Assembly (NCBI GenBank): GCA_030696155.1
Contig: JAUYSY010000083.1
Coordinates: 1 to 52,587, forward strand
DNA from: Alphaproteobacteria bacterium
Lineage (GTDB): Bacteria; Pseudomonadota; Alphaproteobacteria; JAUXUR01
Reading direction: 5' to 3'
DNA: 52,587 nucleotides
A program made the translations under genes and the position numbers. Of this stretch, positions 44,982 to 52,587 are shown piece by piece. Each line of letters begins with the position of its first letter. The stretch's first letter is position 1. The notes under the pieces were generated by a model. That model was not told the DNA's origin. It saw only the letters and a program-made list of their open reading frames with translations, and did no database searches.

Positions 44982-45796
44982 TTATTTTTGCTAGCCATAT
45001 TGGTCAGTCTGTAGGCAATATCCATAATATCACTTGCTGCATGACAATTTGGATAACGCGTTAAAACAGGTGTTTGATACCGAATGGGATCAGGCACTTT
45101 TTTATCACGTCTTACAACGCCTGCGAGTTGTGGTGAAATTTTTAAAAATTCTCGACATGCATTTGATAATGTTAAGAAAGTTCGTTCTCCTTCTTTATGA
45201 GAATCGGCCATATTGATAATGATTTTAATTTTAGCGTCAGGATCTTCATAAAGCGTAATTTTGATGAAAGCATAAGCATCCGTAAGCGCCGTTGGTTCAG
45301 CATTTGTGACAACGATATAAGAACCCGCATAGGCAGATAAAAGACGCATTGTTCTGTCAACACCCGCACCTAAATCAACAAGCACGAAATCGTAACTATT
45401 GCCAAGGGCAAATAGTTCGTTCCTAAGTTGTGCAAGTCTTAAAGGGGGTAAGGTTGCAAAATTACCGACACCTGATCGTCCTGCAATAATATCAAAATTG
45501 GCGAGGTCAAAATGAATGATTGATTGTTTAAGATTAATGCCGCCACCAAGAACAGAGCCTAAATCGCGTTCGGGCATCAGACCAAGTTGAATATCGACAT
45601 TGGCGAGTCCTAAATCACCATCAAAAAGAAGCGTTTTTTTATTTAATTTTGAAAAAGCTTGGCTTAAAGAAATACTTAAAAACGTTTTACCAACACCGCC
45701 TTTGCCTGAGGCAATCGCAATGATATTGTCCGTTCTTGGGACATGTTCTTGCGCAGAACTTGGATCTTGTTTTATGGCTGTTGCGTTGCTTTTCAT
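44978..45796 (-). CDS. flhG: MinD/ParA-type ATPase FlhG (FleN)
   Basis: 272 residues with the deviant Walker A motif GKGGVGKT (31-38) and LFDGDLGLANVDIQLGL, typical of FlhG/FleN. With FlhF it sets flagellar number and place at the cell pole. The C-terminal amphipathic membrane-targeting helix is short (SDIMDIAYRLTNM). It follows flhF by 32 bases and overlaps the FliK-like gene by 4 bases. Confidence 0.93.
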   Translation of the reverse strand: MKSNATAIKQDPSSAQEHVPRTDNIIAIASGKGGVGKTFLSISLSQAFSKLNKKTLLFDGDLGLANVDIQLGLMPERDLGSVLGGGINLKQSIIHFDLANFDIIAGRSGVGNFATLPPLRLAQLRNELFALGNSYDFVLVDLGAGVDRTMRLLSAYAGSYIVVTNAEPTALTDAYAFIKITLYEDPDAKIKIIINMADSHKEGERTFLTLSNACREFLKISPQLAGVVRRDKKVPDPIRYQTPVLTRYPNCHAASDIMDIAYRLTNMASKNK

Positions 45797-45828
45797 TTTT
45801 TCCTCTGACTTCCTAATTCTATTATTTT

Positions 45829-46821
45829 TTATTTCGTATTATTGTTAAAGGCTTTATTGATAAGTTGACTTGGGTCACTTAAAACGAGTCTTGATAATGA
45901 CACAGGTGTGATGGCAGTTAATCCAAGTGCAATGAGTGGTGATATTGAAATTTCAGTAAAATGCATTTTTGTTTGTTCAACAGCTGTAAGGACACTTCCT
46001 AAGCGTCTTGTGACATCAACGCGTGTGATAAGAATTTTATCGACACCAATGGCTTGAAAAGCACTTGCAATATCAGTTGTTTCACCTGTATCCCCGCCTG
46101 CAGGTAATACTAAAATGGGATCAGCGCCAATGGCATCGATATATTCATGTAAAACATTTAATTCGTCCTTGGCATAAGGGTTAACAGCATTGGTATCGAC
46201 AATAATCAATCCTTTTTCAAGAGGATCATCAAAAACAGCTTTTAATAGACCTGCGGGGCTTTTTACAGCGCTTAAATCAAGTCCCATGATACTTGTTAAA
46301 AAAGAAAGTTGTTCAATGCCACCGGCTTTTAAATTGTCCGTTGTAATAACACGAACAGGTTCATGATCCATGACAGCACGGGCTACAACTTTAGCAACGG
46401 CGATGGTTTTGCCAGTGCCTGGTGGTCCCACAAACATTAAGGGTTTCGGGTTGTCTTTATGCGTAATATTTAAAAAGGTGAAGAAACGGTCAAAAGCACT
46501 TGCAAGTGCAAGTTTTGGGTTGGTTGTAGGAATTGCGGTGGCAGCGCGTAATAGTTTATTTGCAAGATGTGCGGGTGTCCCATGTCGTTCCAGATAAGAA
46601 AGGATGACATCGTAAGGATCTTCAGATTGAGGTGACGGGACATCGTGTTCAGGAATATGCGGCAATTCAAAATGAATATTTTCAACGGCCGCTGTAACGC
46701 GCACCCCTTTTCCCTGAGGTCCTTTATCAGTTGCAACAATAACAGCTTCTTCACCCAAAGACTGGCTAACGAGTTTCATCGCTTCGGCGATGGTTGCAGC
46801 TGTGAAGGTTTTAAAGCGCAT
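45829..46821 (-). CDS. flhF: SRP-type GTPase FlhF
   Basis: 330 residues. The N-terminus MRFKTFTAATIAEAMKLVSQ and LGEEAVIVAT is the FlhF B domain. The GTPase part has G1 GPPGTGKT (132-139) and ITTDNLKAGGIEQLSFL, then LPAGGDTGET and the late motif ITRVDVTRRLGSVL. It recruits early flagellar parts to the pole. The start codon abuts repeat C3, whose terminal arm (CAAAAGAGGTATA just before ATG) provides the Shine-Dalgarno sequence. Confidence 0.93.
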   Translation of the reverse strand: MRFKTFTAATIAEAMKLVSQSLGEEAVIVATDKGPQGKGVRVTAAVENIHFELPHIPEHDVPSPQSEDPYDVILSYLERHGTPAHLANKLLRAATAIPTTNPKLALASAFDRFFTFLNITHKDNPKPLMFVGPPGTGKTIAVAKVVARAVMDHEPVRVITTDNLKAGGIEQLSFLTSIMGLDLSAVKSPAGLLKAVFDDPLEKGLIIVDTNAVNPYAKDELNVLHEYIDAIGADPILVLPAGGDTGETTDIASAFQAIGVDKILITRVDVTRRLGSVLTAVEQTKMHFTEISISPLIALGLTAITPVSLSRLVLSDPSQLINKAFNNNTK

Positions 46822-46967
46822 TATACCTCTTTTGAAACTCTACTACTGTGGACGATTGATGCGTCGCTTCGGTACTCAGATCCTCATGTATATAAGGATA
46901 CACTTCGGTCTTCCGTGCCAAATCTCCTATCACTCGCCTCACACTAGCGAGTTTCGAAAGAGGTCTA
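46822..46967. repeat. Palindromic element family C, copy C3 (supplies the flhF ribosome site)
   Basis: 146 bp. The ends are TATACCTCTTTTGAAACTC and GAGTTTCGAAAGAGGTCTA. The core TCATGTATATAAGGATACACT is the same as in D1. The left end touches the flhF start codon; read on the minus strand it gives AAAGAGG 5 bases before ATG. Confidence 0.9.
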
Positions 46968-46971
46968 AAAA

Positions 46972-47114
46972 GTCCGTCATTGCGAGGAGCGCAGTTCCGT
47001 GGCAATCTTCCCTTCGTCGTCATTGCGAGGGGCCCAAATTTAAAAGGGGCCCCGTGGCAATCCTCTTGAAAAATTGAGATTGCCACACCCCCTGCGGGGG
47101 TTCGCAATGACGAG
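46972..47114. repeat. Family F repeat cluster between flhA and flhF
   Basis: Two direct units (GTCCGTCATTGCGAGGAGCG ... CGTGGCAATC; GTCATTGCGAGGGGCCC ... GGGGCCCCGTGGCAATC) and an inverted unit (GATTGCCACACCCCCTGCGG, then GGGTTCGCAATGACGAG). With C3 it fills the whole 309-bp flhA-flhF gap. Confidence 0.85.
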
Positions 47115-47130
47115 ATTTTTGTTATTTGTT

Positions 47131-49236
47131 TCATCCAATCAACCCTAATGTTCTTATTTTCACTTTAGGATGAATTTCAGCTTGAGACATTACAATTGTT
47201 TGGGGCCTTAAGCGTTCCAAAATAGATCTGACATAAGGCCGTACCATCGGATTTGTTAAAAGAATGGGGTTTTCACCCATCGAATCAAAACGTTCATAGG
47301 CTTTCTTGATATCTTGAATAAAGCTTTGTAATTCGCTTGGTGATAAAGCTAATTGTCGATCATCATCTGGTCCACGTAAGGAATCAATTAATTTTTGTTC
47401 CCATTGCGGGTTTAAGGGGGCTAAAGGAATGTAATTTTCGGGTTGCTTCATATAAGATTCACAAATCTGACGTGAAAGTCTTAATCTTACTTGTTCGATG
47501 ATGCGTGTAGTGCTTTTGGTAACTGAAATAATCTCGCCCATCCCCTCAAGAATGGTGGGTAAATCGCGGATGGAGATATGTTCTTTGACAAGGCCTTGTA
47601 ATACGCGTTGGATTTGACCGACATTGGTTTGTGATGGAATAAGGTCTTCAATCAATTTTTTATGTTTAGAAGCGATCTCGTCAATGAGTTTTTGTGTTTC
47701 TGTATAAGATAAAAGCTCTGACATATTATCTTTAATGATTTCAGTAAGATGCGTAATAATCACAGAAGCTGCATCAACAACGGTATAGCCTCTGAATAAG
47801 GCATCTTCTTTTAAATGGGGTTCAATCCATACGGCCTTTAGTCCAAAAGCTGGTTCGGTGGTTTGTTCGCCAGGAAGCATTATGGGTTCCCCTTTTGGAT
47901 CAATGGCAAGTTGACGATCAATGCGGACTTGGGCTTTGGCAGCGACAACTTCTTTGACGTAAATAGCATATTCATTTGGTTGTAATTGAAGATTGTCCTG
48001 AAGTCGAATAACGGGGATTAAAAATCCATAATCAAGAATATATTGTTTACGTAAAGTCTTAATTTGATCTGTCAAAGGTGTGCCATAGGTTGATGAATTG
48101 ACGAGAGGAATAAGGCCATATCCTACTTCAAGGCGGATTGTATCCAAATGCAATCCTTGGGTTAAGGGTTGTTCTTCACCTGTTTTTGTGTTTTTTTCAT
48201 CAACAATAATTGGTTCTTTGATTTCTTTTTTTTGAATATTATTTGCGTACCAGGCACCTGCACCTGTAAGACACGCTAAGAAAAGAAAAGGGAACATGGG
48301 TACATTGGGGACAAGTCCTAGGCCAAACATCAGAAAAGCGCTCATGCCTAAAGCACGGGGATATCCCCCTAATTGACGCGTAAAGGCTTGATCGGTCGTG
48401 CCTTTGATGCCACCTTTTGTAACGAGAAGACCAGAAGCTGTTGAAACAATAAGCGCTGGAATTTGTGCGACAAGTCCATCACCAACGGTTAAAATCGTGT
48501 AAGATTGCGCAGCCTCACCGAGGGTTAATCCTTGTTGAATTGTCCCAATAATAATGCCGCCAACAACGTTAATAATTGTAATTAATAGACCTGCAATGGC
48601 ATCACCACGAACAAATTTGGCCGCACCATCCATTGCCCCAAAAAAGCTGCTTTCTTCTTCGAGTTCAACGCGTCTTTTGCGTGCTTCTGTTTCGTTAATA
48701 AGACCTGCCGATAAATCGGCGTCAATGGCCATTTGTTTACCAGGCATGGCATCCAAGGTAAATCTTGCTGATACTTCGGCGATTCGTCCAGAACCTTTTG
48801 TAATCACAACGAAATTGACGATAACAAGGATTGAAAAAACAATAATACCAATGACAAAATTACCGCCCATGAAGAATTTTCCAAAGGCCTCAATAATGGC
48901 GCCTGCAGCTTTGGTACCCATATGTCCATCGGATAAAATAAGTCGGGTCGAGGCTAAATTAAGCGATAATCGCAACATGGTTGCAATCAGTAAAACGGTG
49001 GGGAACGAGTTAAAATCAAGAGGTCGTTGAATAAAAAGAACCGTCATGAGAATAAGAATAGAAAAAGTGATGGATAAAGCAAGACAGATATCCAGCATCC
49101 ATTTAGGTAATGGCACAACTAAAACGGCCAAGATCATTACAATACCAAAGGCAAAAGCAAGATCTTTCCGTTTGGTAATGATGCCCCAATCGAAACCTAC
49201 TTGTTCTGTCTTTGTATTTTCTTGTAGATCAGCCAT
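47131..49236 (-). CDS. flhA: Flagellar export gate protein FlhA
   Basis: 701 residues. The N-terminal 330 residues hold eight membrane helices with the conserved FHIPEP-type region (GSGRIAEVSARFTLDAMPGK, then QMAIDADLSAGLINETEARK); the C-terminal cytoplasmic domain (from about 360) docks substrates and chaperones (RLEVGYGLIPLV near 370; WIEPHLKEDALFRGYTVVDA). FlhA is the nonameric gate of the flagellar secretion system. The ATG at 49236 encodes MADLQENTK; a decayed copy of this 5' end lies 310 bases upstream. Confidence 0.97.
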   Translation of the reverse strand: MADLQENTKTEQVGFDWGIITKRKDLAFAFGIVMILAVLVVPLPKWMLDICLALSITFSILILMTVLFIQRPLDFNSFPTVLLIATMLRLSLNLASTRLILSDGHMGTKAAGAIIEAFGKFFMGGNFVIGIIVFSILVIVNFVVITKGSGRIAEVSARFTLDAMPGKQMAIDADLSAGLINETEARKRRVELEEESSFFGAMDGAAKFVRGDAIAGLLITIINVVGGIIIGTIQQGLTLGEAAQSYTILTVGDGLVAQIPALIVSTASGLLVTKGGIKGTTDQAFTRQLGGYPRALGMSAFLMFGLGLVPNVPMFPFLFLACLTGAGAWYANNIQKKEIKEPIIVDEKNTKTGEEQPLTQGLHLDTIRLEVGYGLIPLVNSSTYGTPLTDQIKTLRKQYILDYGFLIPVIRLQDNLQLQPNEYAIYVKEVVAAKAQVRIDRQLAIDPKGEPIMLPGEQTTEPAFGLKAVWIEPHLKEDALFRGYTVVDAASVIITHLTEIIKDNMSELLSYTETQKLIDEIASKHKKLIEDLIPSQTNVGQIQRVLQGLVKEHISIRDLPTILEGMGEIISVTKSTTRIIEQVRLRLSRQICESYMKQPENYIPLAPLNPQWEQKLIDSLRGPDDDRQLALSPSELQSFIQDIKKAYERFDSMGENPILLTNPMVRPYVRSILERLRPQTIVMSQAEIHPKVKIRTLGLIG

Positions 49237-49262
49237 TTACTGTTAAGTCCTTAAGTCCATGT

Positions 49263-49268
49263 TATTAT
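49263..49268 (-). promoter_or_regulatory. Possible -10 box upstream of flhA
   Basis: On the minus strand TATAAT lies 26 bases before the flhA ATG, between that gene and the repeat-filled insert. No good -35 is seen at 17 bases, so this is weak. Confidence 0.3.
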
Positions 49269-49381
49269 AGTGAAATAACTTGAAAAAGCTACATGTTGAA
49301 AAGTACAGTAACTATCGATGTCCTTTTCTTTTTTAGGCCCCGTGGCCACATCATTATCCCTAAATATGAACATACCCGCTT

Positions 49382-49508
49382 CCTACGTCCCGCGACTTGA
49401 TCGCGGGATCCAGACGATCTTCCCTAAAGTTAACATTGTATAAATTGGACAATGACATCTTCTTTATTTACTTTCTGGATCCCGCGGACAAGAAGCAGGG
49501 ACGTAGGG
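49382..49508. repeat. Palindromic element family H between flbD and flhA
   Basis: The arms CCTACGTCCCGCGACTTGAT followed by CGCGGGATCCAGA and, at the right, TCTGGATCCCGCGG ... GGGACGTAGGG pair over more than 25 bases. The sequence type (ATCCCGCGATCAAG...CGGGACG) is a common REP-like motif. It is more GC-rich than its surroundings. Confidence 0.8.
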
Positions 49509-49519
49509 GAGGGCATACT

Positions 49520-49546
49520 ATTTGTATTTTTTTGTAGATTAGTCAT
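49520..49546 (-). pseudogene. flhA: Displaced 5' end of flhA
   Basis: 27 bases starting ATGACTAATCTACAAAAAAA match the flhA start (ATGGCTGATCTACAAGAAAA) at 24 positions; all three differences are C-to-T type changes on the plus strand. The frame reads MTNLQKNTN in place of MADLQENTK and then diverges. It lies 18 bases after the flbD stop, where the real flhA start would be expected without the 310-bp insert. Confidence 0.7.
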
Positions 49547-49564
49547 TTGTTTAGCCCAATTCTT

Positions 49565-50923
49565 TTAACCAGTTATGCGTTGTTCTTTACCTTGAGGAAT
49601 TTGGGTGCCTTCATCCGTATATAATTTTAATTTATTTCGTAATGTTCTGATTGATATGCCTAAAATTGTTGCGGCATGTGTTCTGTTCCATAAACAATGC
49701 TCTAACGTATTTAGGATAAGTTCTTTTTCGACAGCGGAGACTGTTCGTCCCACAAGATTGGGATTATTAGCATCATCATATTTTTGATTTTGGTTTGTTT
49801 GTCCAGTTGTTGATTGTCCCGTTTGGGTAACAAGTTTAAGGGCATCAACAGAAATTTCTTTGTCGCCTTGTGATAGTAAAACAGCACGGTGTAATGTGTT
49901 TTCAAGTTCACGGACATTGCCAGGCCATTGATAATTATTTAAAACGTTTCGCGCTTCTTCAGAAATAGGAAGACGTGGGACCATGTTTTCATCAGCAAAT
50001 TTATGAACAAAATATTGAGAAAGTAAATCAATGTCTTTGGGGCGTTCTCTTAAAGGGGGTAAATGAATATTAAGGACGTTTAATCTAAAATAAAGATCTT
50101 CTCGGAAGTTTTTATTTTTAACTTCTTCAAGCAAATTACGGTTGCTTGTTGCAATGAGACGAATATTGACTTTAATCGGTTTTGTACCGCCAACGCGATC
50201 AATTTCACGTTCTTGAATAGCGCGTAATAATTTAGCTTGAAGGCGAGGGTCCATTTCACTGATTTCGTCTAAAAATAATGTACCGCCATTTGCTTCTTCA
50301 AATTTACCAATCCGTCTTGCAATGGCGCCTGTAAATGCCCCTTTTTCATGGCCAAAAAGTTCAGATTCCAGTAAATTTTCAGGTATAGCTGCACAATTGA
50401 GAGAGACCATTTTTTGATCAGCACGTTTACTATGTGTGTGAATAAAGCGTGCCATTACTTCTTTACCAGTGCCTGATTCACCGGTGATCATTAAATTCGC
50501 GTCACTAGGTGCCAGTTTTTCTGCAAGTTGAACTTGAACTTTCATTTTGTCATCGGCAAAAAGGATATTTGATGATTCATTGCAGACGGCTTGTAAAATG
50601 GCTGCAATTAATTCAGGATCAGGTGGTAAAGGAATATATTCTTTGGCACCGGCTTTAATGGCTTTGACGGCAGCATCTGTGTCATTTTTAATGCCACAGG
50701 CGACAATTGAAACATAAATGCGTTCGCGTTCCAAGGATTGGACTAATTCTTTGACGTTTAGGGCAACATCAATCATAACAAGATCAGCACCTTGTCCGGA
50801 TCTTAAGGCTAAAAGTGCTGCTTCAATGTTATTGACATGCGCTACTTTTGCACCTTTTGCGAGTGCAATTTTACCGGCATTTGCAATAAATCCGTCTAAA
50901 CCGCCAACAATTAATAACCGCAT
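49565..50923 (-). CDS. flbD: Sigma-54-dependent flagellar regulator, FlbD/FleQ type
   Basis: 452 residues: receiver-like domain (1-115), AAA+ domain with GESGTGKE (148-155), the sigma-54 contact loop GAFTGA (195-200) and [20 protein letters not shown], and a Fis-type helix-turn-helix ([20 protein letters not shown]). It should activate late flagellar genes. The receiver keeps an Asp at 52 but the usual acidic pair after the first strand is absent (LLIVGGLDG), so it may not be phosphorylated in the normal way. Start ATG with AAAGGGC site; motA is 13 bases upstream. Confidence 0.93.
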   Translation of the reverse strand: MRLLIVGGLDGFIANAGKIALAKGAKVAHVNNIEAALLALRSGQGADLVMIDVALNVKELVQSLERERIYVSIVACGIKNDTDAAVKAIKAGAKEYIPLPPDPELIAAILQAVCNESSNILFADDKMKVQVQLAEKLAPSDANLMITGESGTGKEVMARFIHTHSKRADQKMVSLNCAAIPENLLESELFGHEKGAFTGAIARRIGKFEEANGGTLFLDEISEMDPRLQAKLLRAIQEREIDRVGGTKPIKVNIRLIATSNRNLLEEVKNKNFREDLYFRLNVLNIHLPPLRERPKDIDLLSQYFVHKFADENMVPRLPISEEARNVLNNYQWPGNVRELENTLHRAVLLSQGDKEISVDALKLVTQTGQSTTGQTNQNQKYDDANNPNLVGRTVSAVEKELILNTLEHCLWNRTHAATILGISIRTLRNKLKLYTDEGTQIPQGKEQRITG

Positions 50924-50936
50924 TTCATGCCCTTTC

Positions 50937-51785
50937 TTATTTATTAAAGTACCTAATTCTTTTATCGGGTGGTAAAATACTATTGAGTTGAGTTTCTAAT
51001 TGTCTGGGGTTTTCTTGCTTGCTCATCGACAAGATTGTAATGGTGTATATTTTGTTAATCAAAGCATCATCTTGAGAGATTTTAAGAAGTTTTGATCCTA
51101 AAGGTGCGAAGACAAGATTGGCTAAAATAGCACCATAAAATGTTGTGAGAATTGCAACCGCCATACTTGGGCCAATAATTGCTGGATCATTAAGATGTCC
51201 AAGCATGTGAATAAGGCCTACAAGTGTGCCAATTAATCCCATGGCGGGTGCAAATTCTGATGCCTTTTGAAGGACTTGCGCGCTTTGAAATTGGGATATT
51301 TCAATAGCAGCTGATTCTTGATAAAGAACGCGGGCTACATCTTCTGTAGATGTAATGTCAGTGATAAGTTCAATGCCTTTATAAAGAATGCGTTCATTGT
51401 TAAATTGTTGATTTAATGTTTGTAAGAATAGGGGGCCTTTTGCACGTGCAATTTCAGCGAGTTGCATGGCTTTAATGGCTGAGATTTGAGGGTTTTTAAT
51501 GGATCTAAAAAGTGCATGCATTGTTGCTGTAAAAGCTTGTTTCATTTCTTCCATTGAAAAACAAATGGTGGTTGCAGCATAAGTGCCCCCAAAAACAATC
51601 AGGATTGATGGAAAGTCAATAAAATCTGATGCACCGCCACCCATTAAAATTGCTGTAACTATAAGACTAAAACCAAGAATTAATCCAAGGATCGTTGCAA
51701 TATCAAGTTTTGTTTTTGGGATAGGTTTAGTGTCTTTGCTTGATGCACTTGGAAATGATTTTAGGTTGTTAGGTAGATTTTGCAT
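50937..51785 (-). CDS. motA: Flagellar stator protein MotA/PomA
   Basis: 282 residues. Four membrane helices (about 30-48, 55-75, 176-196, 208-230). The conserved motif at the start (DIATILGLILGFSLIVTAIL followed by MGGGASDFIDFPSILIVFGG) and the pair of helices GLIGTLVGLIHMLGHLNDP and ILTTFYGAILANLVFAPLGS fit the PomA-like (MotA/TolQ) family. It couples ion flow to rotation with MotB, not seen here. The start directly abuts the fliN stop. Confidence 0.92.
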   Translation of the reverse strand: MQNLPNNLKSFPSASSKDTKPIPKTKLDIATILGLILGFSLIVTAILMGGGASDFIDFPSILIVFGGTYAATTICFSMEEMKQAFTATMHALFRSIKNPQISAIKAMQLAEIARAKGPLFLQTLNQQFNNERILYKGIELITDITSTEDVARVLYQESAAIEISQFQSAQVLQKASEFAPAMGLIGTLVGLIHMLGHLNDPAIIGPSMAVAILTTFYGAILANLVFAPLGSKLLKISQDDALINKIYTITILSMSKQENPRQLETQLNSILPPDKRIRYFNK

Positions 51786-52157
51786 TTAGTTTGCTCTATC
51801 CGATTTAATGATTTCAGTCATTGTAATGCCAAGTTTTTCGTCCATGATGACGACTTCACCACGTGCTACAAGACGATCATTAACATAAATATCAATGGCT
51901 TCACCAACTTTACGGTCTAATTCTACGACGGCACCACGTCCTAATTTTAGCAATTGACTTATTTGCATATTGGCTTTGCCTAAGACTGCTGCAATTTGGA
52001 CAGGTACGTTATAAATGGCTTCTAATTCGCGTGCGACATTAAAGCCTGAATCATCATTTAGTTGATTGGCGTTATTTGAAGTTGATGCTTCATTTTTAAT
52101 ATCAGATGATAATTCTTCTAAGTTTAAGTCTTTGTTTTGATTTTCTTGATCATTCAT
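51786..52157 (-). CDS. fliN: Flagellar motor switch protein FliN
   Basis: 123 residues. An acidic Asn-rich N-terminus is followed by a SpoA (C-ring) domain at about 48-120: LEAIYNVPVQIAAVLGKANM, then ISQLLKLGRGAVVELDRKVG and DIYVNDRLVARGEVV. It forms the base of the C ring and docks FliH. It overlaps the fliH end by 8 bases. Confidence 0.95.
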   Translation of the reverse strand: MNDQENQNKDLNLEELSSDIKNEASTSNNANQLNDDSGFNVARELEAIYNVPVQIAAVLGKANMQISQLLKLGRGAVVELDRKVGEAIDIYVNDRLVARGEVVIMDEKLGITMTEIIKSDRAN

Positions 52158-52587
52158 TTGTAATTTCCTTATGTATGTCTGTTTGTTGACTTAAATGTTG
52201 TTGATAATTATCAAAAATTGCTGAAATTTTTTGCCAAAGATGTTCTGGATTAATGTCAATTTCCCCTTTTTTCCATTGGATGCGTCCAATTAAATTTTCT
52301 TTTGAATTCATGGTATTAAAATTCAATCTATTGATTATGTTTGTATAATCATTTGATTCTTGAAGACGTTTTGAAAATGGTTCGATAAGGGCATCCTCAA
52401 GGTTTAAAACAATTTTTTCTTCTTCAATAAGAAGCGGAAGAACGTCACGTAATCCTTTTTCGATTAAGTTGATTTTATCGTTTAAACTATCGTTGAAATA
52501 TAATTTTTCACCGATTAATTTAATAAGATCGAGACTTAAACGTGCATTTTCATTGCGTTTTTCATCAATTTTTTCGAAAAACAATGT
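52150..52587 (-). CDS. fliH: FliH-like flagellar assembly protein (5' part beyond window)
   Basis: The frame is open to the end of the window, so the N-terminus is missing; the first 145 codons seen are the C-terminal domain. It is acidic and helical, with LIEKGLRDVLPLLIEEEKIV and IGRIQWKKGEIDINPEHLWQ, which fits the FliH C-terminal domain that regulates the FliI ATPase. The position before fliN supports this. Sequence conservation is low, so the call depends partly on context. Confidence 0.75.
   Translation of the reverse strand, partial: TLFFEKIDEKRNENARLSLDLIKLIGEKLYFNDSLNDKINLIEKGLRDVLPLLIEEEKIVLNLEDALIEPFSKRLQESNDYTNIINRLNFNTMNSKENLIGRIQWKKGEIDINPEHLWQKISAIFDNYQQHLSQQTDIHKEITNE

Noticed and set aside
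48554-49030. Open frame of 158 codons opposite flhA
   Set aside because: Shadow of the well-conserved flhA membrane region.
1-52587. tRNA, rRNA or other standard RNA genes
   Set aside because: I found no convincing tRNA cloverleaf or rRNA sequence by eye in the gaps; a covariance search would be needed to exclude small RNAs.

Overview
The window is a 52.6 kb AT-rich piece of a proteobacterial chromosome, most likely from an alphaproteobacterium of the Holosporales / Paracaedibacteraceae (Odyssella-like) type that lives with eukaryotic hosts. The reasons are a nuoA-I block of alphaproteobacterial layout, an FlbD-type flagellar regulator, many secreted proteins of unknown function including leucine-rich repeat proteins, and a very high load of short palindromic repeats between genes. 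The taxonomic call is inference from gene content, not from a marker comparison.

Layout. 1-2976: a large secreted LRR protein (minus strand, cut by the window edge). 3434-12067: nuoABCDEFGHI of respiratory complex I, with repeats wedged into the nuoE-F and nuoF-G gaps; nuoJ-N do not follow. 12068-15512: an insertion zone in which secreted or membrane genes alternate with two broken copies of the nuoI 3' end; one of these genes looks like a secreted ubiquitin-fold protein. 15520-19831: two 281-bp elements in the same orientation enclose an APH(6)-like kinase, a small exported protein and a fused CopA-CopB copper protein. 19846-23340: a lipoprotein and a DUF2157 / DUF4401 / GDYXXLXY membrane trio. 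23513-30501 (minus): a frameshifted LRR gene, a displaced EAL-domain fragment, a secreted protein with a HicA-like C-terminus, and the full-length GGDEF-EAL protein from which the fragment was copied. 30755-33899: gltX and gltA. 34251-41722: two pairs of secreted paralogues, a 2-oxoglutarate oxygenase-like gene and a secreted DUF885 peptidase. 42040-52587 (minus): a small exported protein, then radC, nadK, a FliK-like gene, flhG, flhF, flhA, flbD, motA, fliN and the end of fliH.

Two themes stand out. First, ends of core genes have been duplicated around accessory DNA: the nuoI 3' end twice, the GGDEF-EAL 3' end once, and the flhA 5' end once. In the 3' cases homology to the intact gene stops at the stop codon. 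This fits repeated arrival of cargo DNA carrying a replacement gene end, which displaces the old end downstream where it decays. Second, at least four families of palindromic elements (called B, C, D and G here) have different outer arms but share a central hairpin of the form TCATGTAT-loop-ATACACT. They sit at gene borders, in places providing a stop codon or the Shine-Dalgarno sequence of a neighbour, and in one case adding about 35 residues to a protein. Families A, E, F and H are further dispersed inverted-repeat elements.

In function, the window combines aerobic energy metabolism (complex I peripheral arm, citrate synthase), translation (GltX), motility (export gate, stator, FlhF/FlhG placement system, sigma-54 activator), c-di-GMP turnover, copper resistance, and a set of exported proteins plausibly aimed at the host.
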